Made by a program: the position numbers and the translations under genes
In this document: piece by piece, positions 1-9,913 of the stretch
Layout of the letters: the number at the start of each line of letters is the position of its first letter
Position numbering within the stretch: the first letter of the stretch is position 1
The notes under the pieces: generated by a model
Databases searched by the model: none
The model's input: only the letters and a program-made list of their open reading frames with translations
What the model was told of the DNA's origin: nothing
NCBI GenBank assembly: GCA_017623155.1
Contig: JAGAPR010000001.1
Location: 248,001 to 312,000 of the forward strand
Source of the DNA: Prevotella sp.
GTDB taxonomy: Bacteria; Bacteroidota; Bacteroidia; Bacteroidales; Bacteroidaceae
Length of the DNA: 64,000 bases
Reading direction: 5' to 3'

Positions 1-2
1 TG

Positions 3-1109
3 TCGGTATTGAACAACAACGGGATATTCCTCTCTTCGGCCTGTGGCGGCAAAGCCTCTTGCGGACAGTGCCGGGTGCAGGTGCTCGAAGGCGGCGGAGA
101 GATACTCGACTCGGAAAAACCGCATTTCACCCGCAAGGAAATCAAAGACCATTGGCGGCTCGGATGCCAGTGTAAGGTGAAAGGCGACTTGAAGATACGG
201 GTGCCCGAGAGCGTCATGGGCGTGAAAGAGTGGGAGTGTACCGTGATATCCAACAAGAACGTTTCCAGTTTTATAAAGGAGTTTATCGTGGCCCTTCCTC
301 CCGGAGAGCACATGGACTTCATTCCCGGCTCGTATGCGCAGATAAAAATACCGGTCTACGACTGCATCGATTACGATAAGGATTTCGACAAGGCCGACAT
401 CGGCGAGGAGTATCTTCCGGCGTGGAACAACTTTAATATATTCTCACTGAAAGCCCACAACCCGGAAGAAACGGTGCGTGCATACTCCATGGCCAACTAT
501 CCGGCAGAGGGCGACCGCATAATGCTCACGGTGAGAATTGCCACCACTCCGTTCAAGCCCCGCCCGCAGGTGGGCTTCCAAGACGTGCCCACAGGCATCG
601 CTTCATCATATATTTTCAGCCGCAAGCCCGGCGACAAGGTGATAATGAGCGGCCCGTATGGCGATTTCCATCCGATATTCGACTCCGAGAAAGAGATGAT
701 ATGGGTGGGCGGCGGTGCCGGCATGGCTCCGTTGCGCGCGCAGATAATGCACATGACAAAGACACTGCATGTGCGCGACCGGGAGATGCACTACTTCTAT
801 GGCGCGCGTTCGTTGAGCGAAGTGTTCTATCTCGAAGACTTCCTCGGGCTGGAAAAGGAATATCCCAACTTCCATTTCCACCTCGCTCTCGACCGCCCCG
901 ACCCCGCGGCAGATGCGGCCGGGGTGAAATACACGGCGGGATTTGTGCATCAGGTGATGTACGATACATATTTGAAAGACCATGAAGCCCCGGAAGACAT
1001 AGAGTATTACATGTGCGGTCCCGGACCGATGTCGAACGCCGTCGTCTGTATGCTCGACTCTCTCGGAGTAGACAGTGAGGCCATCATGTATGATAATTTC
1101 GGCGGATGA
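3..1109 (+). CDS. nqrF: Na+-translocating NADH:quinone reductase subunit F, 5'-truncated by window edge
   Basis: This is the 3' part of the gene for the NADH-oxidising subunit of the Na+-pumping NADH:quinone reductase of the inner membrane. The frame is open through the first bases, so the start and the N-terminal membrane anchor (about 50 residues) lie outside the window; the TTG at 9 is an internal Leu codon. Visible domains are a 2Fe-2S ferredoxin domain (SACGGKASCGQC, with the fourth cysteine in GCQC) and a ferredoxin-reductase module with RAYSMANYP (FAD), GGGAGMAPLR and CGPGPM (NADH), ending in YDNFGG. By family knowledge it passes electrons from NADH through FAD and the 2Fe-2S centre to the other Nqr subunits. 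nqrA-E would be expected directly upstream. A hairpin at 1158-1190 may end the operon. Confidence 0.97.
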   Translation, partial: SVLNNNGIFLSSACGGKASCGQCRVQVLEGGGEILDSEKPHFTRKEIKDHWRLGCQCKVKGDLKIRVPESVMGVKEWECTVISNKNVSSFIKEFIVALPPGEHMDFIPGSYAQIKIPVYDCIDYDKDFDKADIGEEYLPAWNNFNIFSLKAHNPEETVRAYSMANYPAEGDRIMLTVRIATTPFKPRPQVGFQDVPTGIASSYIFSRKPGDKVIMSGPYGDFHPIFDSEKEMIWVGGGAGMAPLRAQIMHMTKTLHVRDREMHYFYGARSLSEVFYLEDFLGLEKEYPNFHFHLALDRPDPAADAAGVKYTAGFVHQVMYDTYLKDHEAPEDIEYYMCGPGPMSNAVVCMLDSLGVDSEAIMYDNFGG

Positions 1110-1157
1110 TTTTTAATATAAAAGTAATCATAACTCACCATTCACCACTCACCATTT

Positions 1158-1190
1158 AAATGTTAATGCGTATTAAACGCATTAACATTT
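1158..1190. terminator. Perfect 13-bp hairpin after nqrF
   Basis: AAATGTTAATGCG pairs perfectly with CGCATTAACATTT across a 7-base loop. There is no long T run, so it may be a weak terminator for the nqr operon or a structural part of the adjoining repeat. The matching place near 37577 in the second repeat copy does not keep the hairpin. Confidence 0.45.
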
Positions 1191-1578
1191 CTGATATTAT
1201 ATTTACAAAATAAGGCCTCATATTTGCGTTCTTTTCAAAAAATAATTTCCTCGGCGAAAAAAACGCATTTTTAGAGCATTTTACGTAAAATACTGTCAGT
1301 CAGTCTCTTATCTGCAAAATCTACAATCCTTACTACCCATACAACCCCTACCATTTTCCAATTAGGCCGTAATTGCATTCCAATTAGGCCGTAATTGGAA
1401 CGCAATAAGGCCGTAAATGCAATGCAATTACGGCCTTATTGCAAGGCAAAAACACCCGAAAATCATGTCAAACCCCGAATAATTGCATCTCAACCCTGAA
1501 ATAATGATACGGAAATGTCAATTTAAATTCTTGCCAATTTCTAAACGGTGACTTCAAGTCGCACTTTTTGTGTTTAAC
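1178..1578 (-). repeat. Dispersed intergenic repeat of about 400 bp, copy 1
   Basis: The reverse complement of this stretch matches 37176-37577 over almost its full length with scattered substitutions. Shared blocks include GTGCGACTTGAAG, GAATTTAAATTGACATTT, AAAATGCTCTAAAAATGCG and GGCCTTATTTTGTAAATATA. The four-unit palindromic array at 1358-1442 lies in the centre. No transposase gene or coding capacity is visible. The two copies are in opposite orientation and flank about 36 kb. Confidence 0.9.
1358..1442. repeat. Four-unit palindromic array, type A, copy 1
   Basis: Four 19-bp units start at 1358, 1380, 1402 and 1424, each separated by 3 bp (att, aac, aat). The units are CCAATTAGGCCGTAATTGC, CCAATTAGGCCGTAATTGG, GCAATAAGGCCGTAAATGC and GCAATTACGGCCTTATTGC. 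Each has 7-bp inverted arms around a GGCCG core (CGGCC in the fourth unit). Units 3 and 4 are reverse complements of each other at 18 of 19 positions. The 22-bp period is exact, and four other arrays in this window have the same layout. Confidence 0.95.
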
Positions 1579-1627
1579 AATTACCTTTCGATTTTTATAT
1601 TTTTAAACATAAATGTTACCGTTTGTT

Positions 1628-1635
1628 TATCTTTG
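1628..1635 (+). promoter_or_regulatory. Probable -7 promoter element, TATCTTTG
   Basis: TATCTTTG fits the Bacteroidota -7 consensus TAnnTTTG and lies about 90 bases upstream of the decayed surface-protein gene at 1725. No clear TTTG is seen at the -33 position. Confidence 0.5.
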
Positions 1636-1724
1636 CAGGCAATACTAACCGACATGTATAGGTATTGTGTTGCCACGCTTATGAATTAATAAACAAATAA
1701 AAAACAAATAACACAAAAGAAAAA

Positions 1725-2308
1725 ATGAAAATCAAAACATTATTTATCACAGCCCTGTTGCTCGTTACGGCAATGGCGGCACAGACGGCCTCGGGTCGCG
1801 GAAGAGTCTGCATCTATTATGAAATCGATTGCAATAGCCCCACACATCTTTTTTTCTCTTATGATGTCGATGATATGGAGTACAATATTACCTACGGCGG
1901 GAAAACCTGACACGCGTCAACTGGTGGTATGTTGACGCCCCCAACGCCCCTCTGTGGTGGCATAAAGAAAGATATAATATTTCAAAAATCACGTGTGTAG
2001 TGTTTAATGATTTTTTTTAACAAGTGAAGCCTACGACCTGCAAACAGAGGTTTAAAGGATGCGAAAATCTGACAACGATAGTCGGAATAGAGAACTTGAA
2101 TACCTCGGAAGTGACGGACATTACCACTGCCAAGGAAGGCAACTATGTGGTAAAGCCGGAAGAAGCAAGCACTTCATTTGCCCGCACGTTCACAAGCGGA
2201 AACATATGCCAAAGCACGTGGGAAGACGAACCGACGGAAGATGACGCATGGTTTGAACCGGCTACAATAGAAGAGACAAACAAAAGTTTTAAAGGCGTTC
2301 TCGACTAA
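1725..2308 (+). pseudogene. Decayed BspA/DUF285-like secreted leucine-rich-repeat protein
   Basis: The 5' part encodes a signal peptide (MKIKTLFITALLLVTAMA) and about 60 residues, then stops at 1908. Reading on from about 1904 in another frame gives NWWYVDAPN and SKITCVVFNDFF, then an in-frame TAA at 2018-2020. The same frame continues as FKGCENLTTIVGIENLNTSE, the signature of BspA-type (DUF285) surface proteins, to a stop at 2306. One frameshift and one internal stop therefore break what was a single gene, and only one repeat is left. Intact members of this family are long surface proteins with many repeats. It could instead be read as two small ORFs, but the continuous homology across the breaks argues for decay. 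Confidence 0.75.
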
Positions 2309-2330
2309 GCCGTAGAAGAATATAGGGAAA

Positions 2331-2376
2331 AGAAAGCGCGACTGTTTCATAAAGGAGCAGTTGCGCTTTCTTTTTA
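2331..2376 (+). terminator. Rho-independent terminator after the decayed surface-protein gene
   Basis: AGAAAGCGCGACTG pairs with CAGTTGCGCTTTCT (one mismatch) across a 13-base loop and is followed by a run of T. Confidence 0.8.
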
Positions 2377-2442
2377 TAAGATACTTGTGCATTCCTCATT
2401 ATACCCAAAAAGGGAAAACTGATTAAAGTTTATTAAAATAAT

Positions 2443-2473
2443 ATTGTCTTTTAAATAAAGATTAGTATCTTTG
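2443..2473 (+). promoter_or_regulatory. Promoter of the antiporter-pfkA transcript
   Basis: TATCTTTG at 2466-2473 fits TAnnTTTG. An ATTG at 2443 is 19 bases upstream, one base off the -33 TTTG. The start codon is 22 bases downstream. Confidence 0.65.
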
Positions 2474-2495
2474 TATGTTTTAAAATGCGCATTGT

Positions 2496-3911
2496 ATGAC
2501 GTTGATTATAGTGATAATACTATTGATGGGCTATTTCCTTATAGCCACGGGACACCTGACAAACATAAACAAGGCGGCCATTGCAATGTTTGTATGCACG
2601 GTAGGGTGGATATTGTATATCTCTTATGGCACCGATTTTGTCATGGGGCGTCATCAGCATGAGTACATGGAATTTCTCGACGGCAGGCAACCGTCGAGTG
2701 CCATGGTGAAGTACTATATCTCAGACCACATTTTTCTGAAATACCTTGGCAATACGGCATCCATAGTTTTGTTCCTGCTTGCCACCATGTCCATAATAGA
2801 GATATTGAACAACAACGGCTGTTTCGACTTCATAAGCGAATGGGTGCGTACGAGAAGCTCGCGCCGTTTTGTATGGACGATAACACTGTTCACATTCGTG
2901 ATATCGGCAAATCTCGACAATCTTACTACGGCAACGATGATGCTCACGATAATGCACAATATAGTGCAAAGCAGGCGTCAGCGTCTCGTTATCGGCTGCG
3001 CCATTGTGCTCGCGGCAAATACCGGAGGATGCTTCACCGTAATCGGCGACCCGGCCGGTGTGGCACTGTGGACAAACGGGGCGGTGACGGCAAGCAACTT
3101 CTCGGCCTATCTTTTTCTTCCCGCAGTGATAGCGTGGGTAGTGCCCACGTATCTGCTGAGCCGCAATCTTCCCGATCGTCTTGACGTGGAATGGCCCGCG
3201 GCGCGGTATCGCGGCGACGACACGAACCTCAGCCGCTGGCAGCGACTCGTGATGCTGGTGGTGGGTATCGGCGGACTGTGGTTTATTCCCACATTTCATA
3301 ATATCACAAAGCTCGGCCCTTTCCTCGGAGCACTGTGCGTATTGTCAGTGTTGTGGGTGGTAGACGAGGTTGTAAACCGCAAGTTGATTAATTCCGGCAG
3401 AATGATACAGCGTCGCATGCCTCAGGCGTTGCAATACGGCAACATACAGTCGATGCTGTTTATAATAGGTATAATGCTCGGAATGGGTGCCGTTTCGGAA
3501 ACCGGTATTTTCAGTATAATATCCGAATGGTTGGATTATAATGTGCACAACGTGTGGATTTACGGCGTAGTGGCCGGACTTCTGAGCGGAATTGTGGACA
3601 TGTTCACGATAGCAATGACCGGTATATCGATGTATCCGGTGCTCGATAGCGGTAATATCGCTATATGGAGCGATGCCGCATACATGTCGGGATTTGTGGC
3701 CAACGGCGCATATTGGAAGATAATAGCCTACTCGACAGCCGTCGGCGGTAGCTTGGTATGCTTTGCCAATGTCAGCGGACTGGCTCTGATGAAGATGGAA
3801 AGCATGCGGATAGGATGGTATGTGAAGCATTGCACATCCAAAATACTCTTGGGATGGCTCGTGGGGCTTGCCGTGCTTTGGATGGAAATAAACTTTATGA
3901 ATATTATGTGA
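2496..3911 (+). CDS. NhaD-type Na+/H+ antiporter family protein
   Basis: This 471-residue protein is almost wholly hydrophobic with about eleven membrane segments and belongs to the ion-transporter superfamily (NhaD/ArsB/citrate-transporter like). Typical parts are the polar break SANLDNLTTATMMLTIMH in the first half, AANTGGCFTVIGDPAGVALW, and a second-half re-entrant segment LSGIVDMFTIAMTGISMYP. NhaD proteins exchange cytoplasmic Na+ (or Li+) for external H+. That would fit a cell which also runs Na+-NQR (nqrF at the window start), though the ion has not been shown here. The gene lies 29 bases upstream of pfkA and probably shares its transcript. It could also be another member of the superfamily with a different substrate. 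Confidence 0.8.
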   Translation: MTLIIVIILLMGYFLIATGHLTNINKAAIAMFVCTVGWILYISYGTDFVMGRHQHEYMEFLDGRQPSSAMVKYYISDHIFLKYLGNTASIVLFLLATMSIIEILNNNGCFDFISEWVRTRSSRRFVWTITLFTFVISANLDNLTTATMMLTIMHNIVQSRRQRLVIGCAIVLAANTGGCFTVIGDPAGVALWTNGAVTASNFSAYLFLPAVIAWVVPTYLLSRNLPDRLDVEWPAARYRGDDTNLSRWQRLVMLVVGIGGLWFIPTFHNITKLGPFLGALCVLSVLWVVDEVVNRKLINSGRMIQRRMPQALQYGNIQSMLFIIGIMLGMGAVSETGIFSIISEWLDYNVHNVWIYGVVAGLLSGIVDMFTIAMTGISMYPVLDSGNIAIWSDAAYMSGFVANGAYWKIIAYSTAVGGSLVCFANVSGLALMKMESMRIGWYVKHCTSKILLGWLVGLAVLWMEINFMNIM

Positions 3912-3940
3912 TTGACATTCACGAATAAAAAAATAAAAAT

Positions 3941-4918
3941 ATGGCAAAGATAAAGACGATAGGAGTGCTCACTTCCGGAGGCGACGCTCCGGGAATGAAT
4001 GCCGCAATCAGAGCCGTCACACGTGCCGGTATATGCAACGGATTTAACATAAAAGGCATATATCGCGGATTTGAGGGACTGATAAACGGAGAGATAAAAC
4101 CGTTTACGACCGAGAATGTGAGCGGAATAATAATGCATGGCGGCACGATATTGAAAACAGCCCGCAGCAAGGAATTTACGACTCCCGAAGGCATGGCAAA
4201 GGCTTACGAGACACTGAAAAAAGAAGAGATAGACGCGCTGGTGGTTATCGGTGGCAACGGTTCGCTTACCGGAGCCAAGATATTCGCCGCAGAGTATGAC
4301 GTGTGTTGCATCGGATTGCCGGGCACGATAGACAACGACCTGTACGGCACCGACTCAACGATAGGATACGACACGACGATGAACACGATTGTGGAGTGTG
4401 TAGACAGAATACGCGATACGGCACAAAGCCATGAACGAATATTCTTTGTAGAGGTTATGGGGCGCGATGCCGGTTTTCTCGCTCAGAACAGTGCCATCGC
4501 CTGTGGAGCCGAAGCCGCCATCATACCGGAAGACTCGACAGACGTGGACCAGTTGGTGAGGTTTATGGAAAGAGGCATACGCAAATCCAAAAAAAGCTGT
4601 ATCGTCATCGTTTCCGAAAGCCCCAAGTGCGGAGCACTGTATTATGCCGAGCGCGTGAGAAACGAATATCCGGATTATGATGTGCGCGTGTCTATCCTCG
4701 GGCATTTGCAACGCGGTGGCCGCCCTACGGCTCACGACCGGATATTGGCAAGCCGGACAGGAGTGGGAGCCATAGAAGCCATACTGCAAGGACAGCGCAA
4801 CATTATGGTGGGAGTGCGCAACAACGAAGTGGTATACGTTCCTTTCAGCGACGCTATCAGAACCGACAAGCCGCTTGACATGAAACTGATAAAAGTTCTT
4901 GACGAGCTGAGTATATGA
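3941..4918 (+). CDS. pfkA: ATP-dependent 6-phosphofructokinase
   Basis: PfkA phosphorylates fructose 6-phosphate to fructose 1,6-bisphosphate, the committed step of glycolysis in the cytoplasm. The 325-residue length is that of short bacterial PFK. Visible motifs are [14 protein letters not shown] (phosphate binding), GGNGSLTGA and PGTIDND with the catalytic Asp, [11 protein letters not shown], and [15 protein letters not shown]. Gly in GGNGS and in PGTIDND, where pyrophosphate enzymes have Asp and Lys, points to ATP as phosphoryl donor. It follows the antiporter gene by 29 bases. No terminator was seen before the atp promoter at 5031-5064. Confidence 0.97.
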   Translation: MAKIKTIGVLTSGGDAPGMNAAIRAVTRAGICNGFNIKGIYRGFEGLINGEIKPFTTENVSGIIMHGGTILKTARSKEFTTPEGMAKAYETLKKEEIDALVVIGGNGSLTGAKIFAAEYDVCCIGLPGTIDNDLYGTDSTIGYDTTMNTIVECVDRIRDTAQSHERIFFVEVMGRDAGFLAQNSAIACGAEAAIIPEDSTDVDQLVRFMERGIRKSKKSCIVIVSESPKCGALYYAERVRNEYPDYDVRVSILGHLQRGGRPTAHDRILASRTGVGAIEAILQGQRNIMVGVRNNEVVYVPFSDAIRTDKPLDMKLIKVLDELSI

Positions 4919-5030
4919 TGACATAAATCATGAACCGCGCGAGGACCGGCGGGGCGTGATTGCTCGTTTTTCGTATTAAATGGTCGAAAAGTAATATTTG
5001 CATGCCGTGAATTTATAAAAAAAAATAATA

Positions 5031-5064
5031 TTTGCACGGTTTTGAAAATAAATAATTACCTTTG
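5031..5064 (+). promoter_or_regulatory. Promoter of the ATP synthase operon
   Basis: TACCTTTG at 5057-5064 fits TAnnTTTG, with TTTG at 5031-5034 (gap of 22, slightly long). A similar block, TAATATTTGCATG, at 4993-5005 partly repeats TAATATTTGCACG at 5026-5038, so a second upstream start is possible. The leader to atpD is about 40 bases. Confidence 0.65.
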
Positions 5065-5105
5065 CCATAGTATTACTAACAAGAAATAATTATTAATATA
5101 AATAG

Positions 5106-6635
<1,530 letters not shown>

Positions 6636-6653
6636 ATTAAATCGCATAAGGGT

Positions 6654-6911
6654 ATGGGATTGAAACTGAGAATAGTATCACCGGAGAAAGTGGAGTTTAA
6701 CGGAGACGTGGTGAGCGTTACCGTGCCGGGGCAGCTCGGACGGTTTGAAGTGCTGCAAAATCATGCTCCGATAATATCGTCACTTTTGAACGGAGTGGTG
6801 GAATATAAAACCATTTCGGGTGCTTATCAACTGAATATATCCGGAGGATTTATAGAAGTTCAAAAGAACAATGTGAATATCTGCGTGGAAATCGCGGCAA
6901 ATGAAGCATAA
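6654..6911 (+). CDS. atpC: F-type ATP synthase subunit epsilon, short form
   Basis: Epsilon joins gamma to the c-ring in the central stalk. The 85 residues cover only the N-terminal beta-sandwich (LRIVSPEKVEFNGDVVSVTV, then GRFEVLQNHAPIIS). The C-terminal helical hairpin, which in E. coli epsilon (about 139 residues) can inhibit ATP hydrolysis, is absent. This is a direct reading of the length; the loss of that type of regulation is inference. The gene lies 18 bases after atpD, and start and stop are unambiguous. Confidence 0.95.
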   Translation: MGLKLRIVSPEKVEFNGDVVSVTVPGQLGRFEVLQNHAPIISSLLNGVVEYKTISGAYQLNISGGFIEVQKNNVNICVEIAANEA

Positions 6912-6935
6912 ACAGGCGATGATATTCGACGTGTG

Positions 6936-7334
6936 ATGATTGAAGAAGTAGACAAATTAAGTAAGAAGTATGCCATTGGAAGCGCATGCATATTCTGTGT
7001 GTTGTTCCTATTTGGGTTGTTGGCAATCGAGATTTGGAACATATCCGAAATAATGACGCCATTAATAGTCAGTGCGATATTTGCTGTTGCAGTTGATATG
7101 GCAGATGTGATTATTTGGCGGAATGTGGCAAAAAAGGCGCAGTCATACCTCACGACATTCTATACGGCGGTATCTGCTTTTAGGATGTTATTGGCATTAG
7201 CTACGATGTTTGTATATTACTTGATAGAAGGGCAGGGCGCGATGCTCGTATTCTTTTTGGTGTTCATGGTGTTTTACATGGCATCGTTGGCTCATCATAC
7301 GTTCTTCTTTGCGAAATTGTCAAATAAGTCTTAG
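6936..7334 (+). CDS. Small membrane protein of the atp operon, AtpI-like
   Basis: This 132-residue protein has four predicted membrane segments (near GSACIFCVLFLFGLLA, IVSAIFAVAVDMADVII, FRMLLALATMFVYYLI and MLVFFLVFMVFYMASLA) and a charged N-terminus. Its place between atpC and atpB is where Bacteroidota carry an AtpI-like gene. AtpI helps c-ring assembly or Mg2+ handling in other bacteria. I do not see a diagnostic motif, so the role is inferred from position and topology. The GTG at 6933 just before the ATG at 6936 is an unlikely start. Confidence 0.7.
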   Translation: MIEEVDKLSKKYAIGSACIFCVLFLFGLLAIEIWNISEIMTPLIVSAIFAVAVDMADVIIWRNVAKKAQSYLTTFYTAVSAFRMLLALATMFVYYLIEGQGAMLVFFLVFMVFYMASLAHHTFFFAKLSNKS

Positions 7335-7370
7335 TATCAATGAGATACAGGGTAAAATTTAAATAAGAAA

Positions 7371-8420
7371 ATGAAGCAGTTAAAGGTAAATATACTCTTG
7401 GTTCTATTTATGCTGTTCCCCGTGTTATCACATGCGGAAACGGCGCATGATGAGGGCGGAACGATAGATATTCCGGCTATCGTACTTGAACACCTTTCTG
7501 ACTCTTACGAATGGCACATAGCCACTTATGAGGGTAAGCATATAAGCATTCCGTTGCCTGTAATCGTGCGTAGCGATAATACGGGAGAGTGGTATTGCGG
7601 CAGTGCTCATAATCTTCCGGACAAATTCTTCTTCAATAAGGAGGCTCACGGCAAGATTTATGAAAAAATGGAAGATGGCAGTATTGTCAGACCGATAGAT
7701 TTGAGTATAACCAAGGCTGTAGCCCAAATTTGGATTGTCGTAGCCGTACTTATCATGGTTTTTGTGTCATGTGCCCGTTGGTATAAGAAGAGAGACGAGA
7801 AGAGTGCGGCTCCGTCGGGCTTCGTCGGCATGATGGAGATGCTCGTCATGACAATCAACAACGATGTTATAAAGGCTTCGATAGGTGAGAAGCATTATAA
7901 ACCGTATGCACCTTATTTGTTGACGGTGTTCTTTTTTATATTTACATCCAACTTGATAGGGCTTATACCTGTATTTCCGGGTGGGGCCAACGTAACCGGT
8001 AATATTAATGTAACGTTCTTTTTGGCTTTATGTACAATGCTTGTTGTCAATTTGTTTGGTAACAAAGAATATTGGAAAGAGGTTTTCTGGCCGGATGTAC
8101 CGTTATTCTTGAAAGCATATCCGGTGCCATTAATTCCTGTAATCGAATTTTTCGGACTGTTCACCAAGCCTTTCGCGCTTATGGTTCGTCTTTTTGCCAA
8201 CATGATGGCCGGGCATGCGGTGATATTGAGTTTCACGTGTGTTATATTCCTCGGATGGTCAATGGGAGTGGGATACGGTATAGGATTGAACACATTTAGT
8301 GTAATAATGCTTCTGTTCATGAACTGTCTTGAATTGTTGGTGGCTTTTGTGCAGGCTTATGTCTTCACGTTGCTCAGTGCTGTATTCATCGGATTGGCAC
8401 ATCAGGAACACAGTCATTGA
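7371..8420 (+). CDS. atpB: F-type ATP synthase subunit a, long N-terminus
   Basis: Subunit a is the stator part of the membrane ion channel. The 349-residue protein is about 80 residues longer than E. coli AtpB. The extra part is N-terminal: a signal-peptide-like start (LLVLFMLFPVLSHA) and a polar, probably periplasmic, domain, followed by the usual membrane helices. The essential Arg is in the helix KPFALMVRLFANMMAGH, and the last helix keeps the Gln in ELLVAFVQAYVFTLL. The long N-terminus is known in Bacteroidota AtpB. It follows the AtpI-like gene by 36 bases and precedes atpE by 91 bases, the longest gap in the operon. Confidence 0.97.
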   Translation: MKQLKVNILLVLFMLFPVLSHAETAHDEGGTIDIPAIVLEHLSDSYEWHIATYEGKHISIPLPVIVRSDNTGEWYCGSAHNLPDKFFFNKEAHGKIYEKMEDGSIVRPIDLSITKAVAQIWIVVAVLIMVFVSCARWYKKRDEKSAAPSGFVGMMEMLVMTINNDVIKASIGEKHYKPYAPYLLTVFFFIFTSNLIGLIPVFPGGANVTGNINVTFFLALCTMLVVNLFGNKEYWKEVFWPDVPLFLKAYPVPLIPVIEFFGLFTKPFALMVRLFANMMAGHAVILSFTCVIFLGWSMGVGYGIGLNTFSVIMLLFMNCLELLVAFVQAYVFTLLSAVFIGLAHQEHSH

Positions 8421-8508
8421 TAATACGGGTAAGGAGATTTTTATACTTTAAATAATTTGTAAATAAAGAGAATTAAAAACAAATAGATTAATAAACAAAA
8501 AAGATTAG

Positions 8509-8754
<246 letters not shown>

Positions 8755-8783
8755 CATTACCATAATAAATATAAAAGTAACAA

Positions 8784-9308
8784 ATGGGATCACTTAATTT
8801 GCCATCAATACTAACACCTGATATAGGGTTGTTGTTTTGGATGTTTGCAGCGTTTTTAGTGGTCTTTATAGTGCTTGCAAGATTTGGATTTCCTGCCATT
8901 GTAAATATGGTGGAAAGTCGAAAGATGTATATAGACGAAAGTCTTCAGAAAGCACATGAGGCGAACGAGAAATTAGCTAATATTCAAAAAGAAGCCGAAT
9001 CAATATTGCGTGAGGCTCGAGAAAAGCAAGCGCAAATATTGAAAGAAGCTGCTGAGACGCGTGATAATATCGTGGCGACAGCCAAAGACAAAGCACGTGA
9101 GGAGGGTGTGCGCCTTATTAATGATGCAAAACTTGAAATTGAGAATGAGAAACAAGCTGCAATAAGCGATATTCGTAATCAAGTGGCAATCCTCAGTGTC
9201 GAAGTGGCCGAGAAGGTGTTGCGTGAAAAACTTGCTGATGAAAAGGCACAGATGAATTTGATAGATCGCATGTTGGATGATGTTTCTTTTTCCGGTTCCG
9301 TTAATTAA
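8784..9308 (+). CDS. atpF: F-type ATP synthase subunit b
   Basis: Subunit b is the peripheral stalk that holds F1 to subunit a. The 174-residue protein has one N-terminal membrane helix (IGLLFWMFAAFLVVFIVLA) followed by a long charged coiled coil (for example KAHEANEKLANIQKEAESI) and a delta-binding end. It is encoded between atpE and atpH with gaps of 29 and 16 bases. There is a single b gene, so the stalk is probably a homodimer. Confidence 0.97.
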   Translation: MGSLNLPSILTPDIGLLFWMFAAFLVVFIVLARFGFPAIVNMVESRKMYIDESLQKAHEANEKLANIQKEAESILREAREKQAQILKEAAETRDNIVATAKDKAREEGVRLINDAKLEIENEKQAAISDIRNQVAILSVEVAEKVLREKLADEKAQMNLIDRMLDDVSFSGSVN

Positions 9309-9324
9309 GTAAATAGTTTTATTT

Positions 9325-9855
9325 ATGGGAGTAGTATCAGTAAGATATGCGCGTGCACTGCTCAAGAGTGCCACAGATGCCAAACAGGAAGATAAGGTAT
9401 ATGCGGAAATGCTTACTTTGTCTGACTGTTATGTAAAGGTACCTGAGCTGAGACTTACGATTGATAATCCAATGCTTTCGTATGAGACAAAGGAAGCGTT
9501 GCTTGTTGCGGCCGTAGGTGAAAATCCGACATCATTGACAAAGTCGTTTATCAGTATGGTATTGAAGAATGACCGTGAGAATGTGATGCAGTTCATGGCG
9601 AACTCCTATATAACTCTTTATAGGAAACAGAAGAATATCATTCGTGGAAAACTTACAACTGCCGTACCGGTTTCTTCGGAAATAGAGCATAAGATGCGTG
9701 GTATGGTAGAGAGTAAGACTGATGGGGCTGTGGAGTTTGAGACAGAGGTAAATCCGGATATAATAGGTGGGTTTATTTTGGAATATGATACATTCATGAT
9801 GGATGCAAGTATTAAGTCAAAACTTGTCACAATTCTTACAGCATTAAAGAAATAA
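9325..9855 (+). CDS. atpH: F-type ATP synthase subunit delta
   Basis: Delta (OSCP equivalent) links the b stalk to the top of F1. The 176 residues start with the typical [13 protein letters not shown] helix and end with the conserved DPDIIGG-type segment, here [20 protein letters not shown], followed by [13 protein letters not shown]. The gene lies 16 bases downstream of atpF. Confidence 0.96.
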   Translation: MGVVSVRYARALLKSATDAKQEDKVYAEMLTLSDCYVKVPELRLTIDNPMLSYETKEALLVAAVGENPTSLTKSFISMVLKNDRENVMQFMANSYITLYRKQKNIIRGKLTTAVPVSSEIEHKMRGMVESKTDGAVEFETEVNPDIIGGFILEYDTFMMDASIKSKLVTILTALKK

Positions 9856-9913
9856 GAACAAGCCATGGCGTGTGTTATATGCGCGTCATGAGTGTAATAA
9901 AGATTTTAAGTTT

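Larger units (their letters stand above)
1110..1724. other. Intergenic region with repeat element, no gene seen
   Basis: This gap holds a strong hairpin (1158-1190), a dispersed repeat of about 400 bp (1178-1578) with a four-unit palindromic array in its middle (1358-1442), and a promoter-like TATCTTTG at 1628-1635. No convincing reading frame is present on either strand. Confidence 0.8.

Noticed and set aside
1358-1442. Possible short CRISPR array
   Set aside because: Units are palindromic, the spacers are only 3 bp and the unit number is always four. CRISPR spacers are about 30 bp and unique.
9872-9913. GTG start for atpA upstream of 9914
   Set aside because: The added 14 residues do not match the conserved AtpA N-terminus, which begins at the ATG at 9914.
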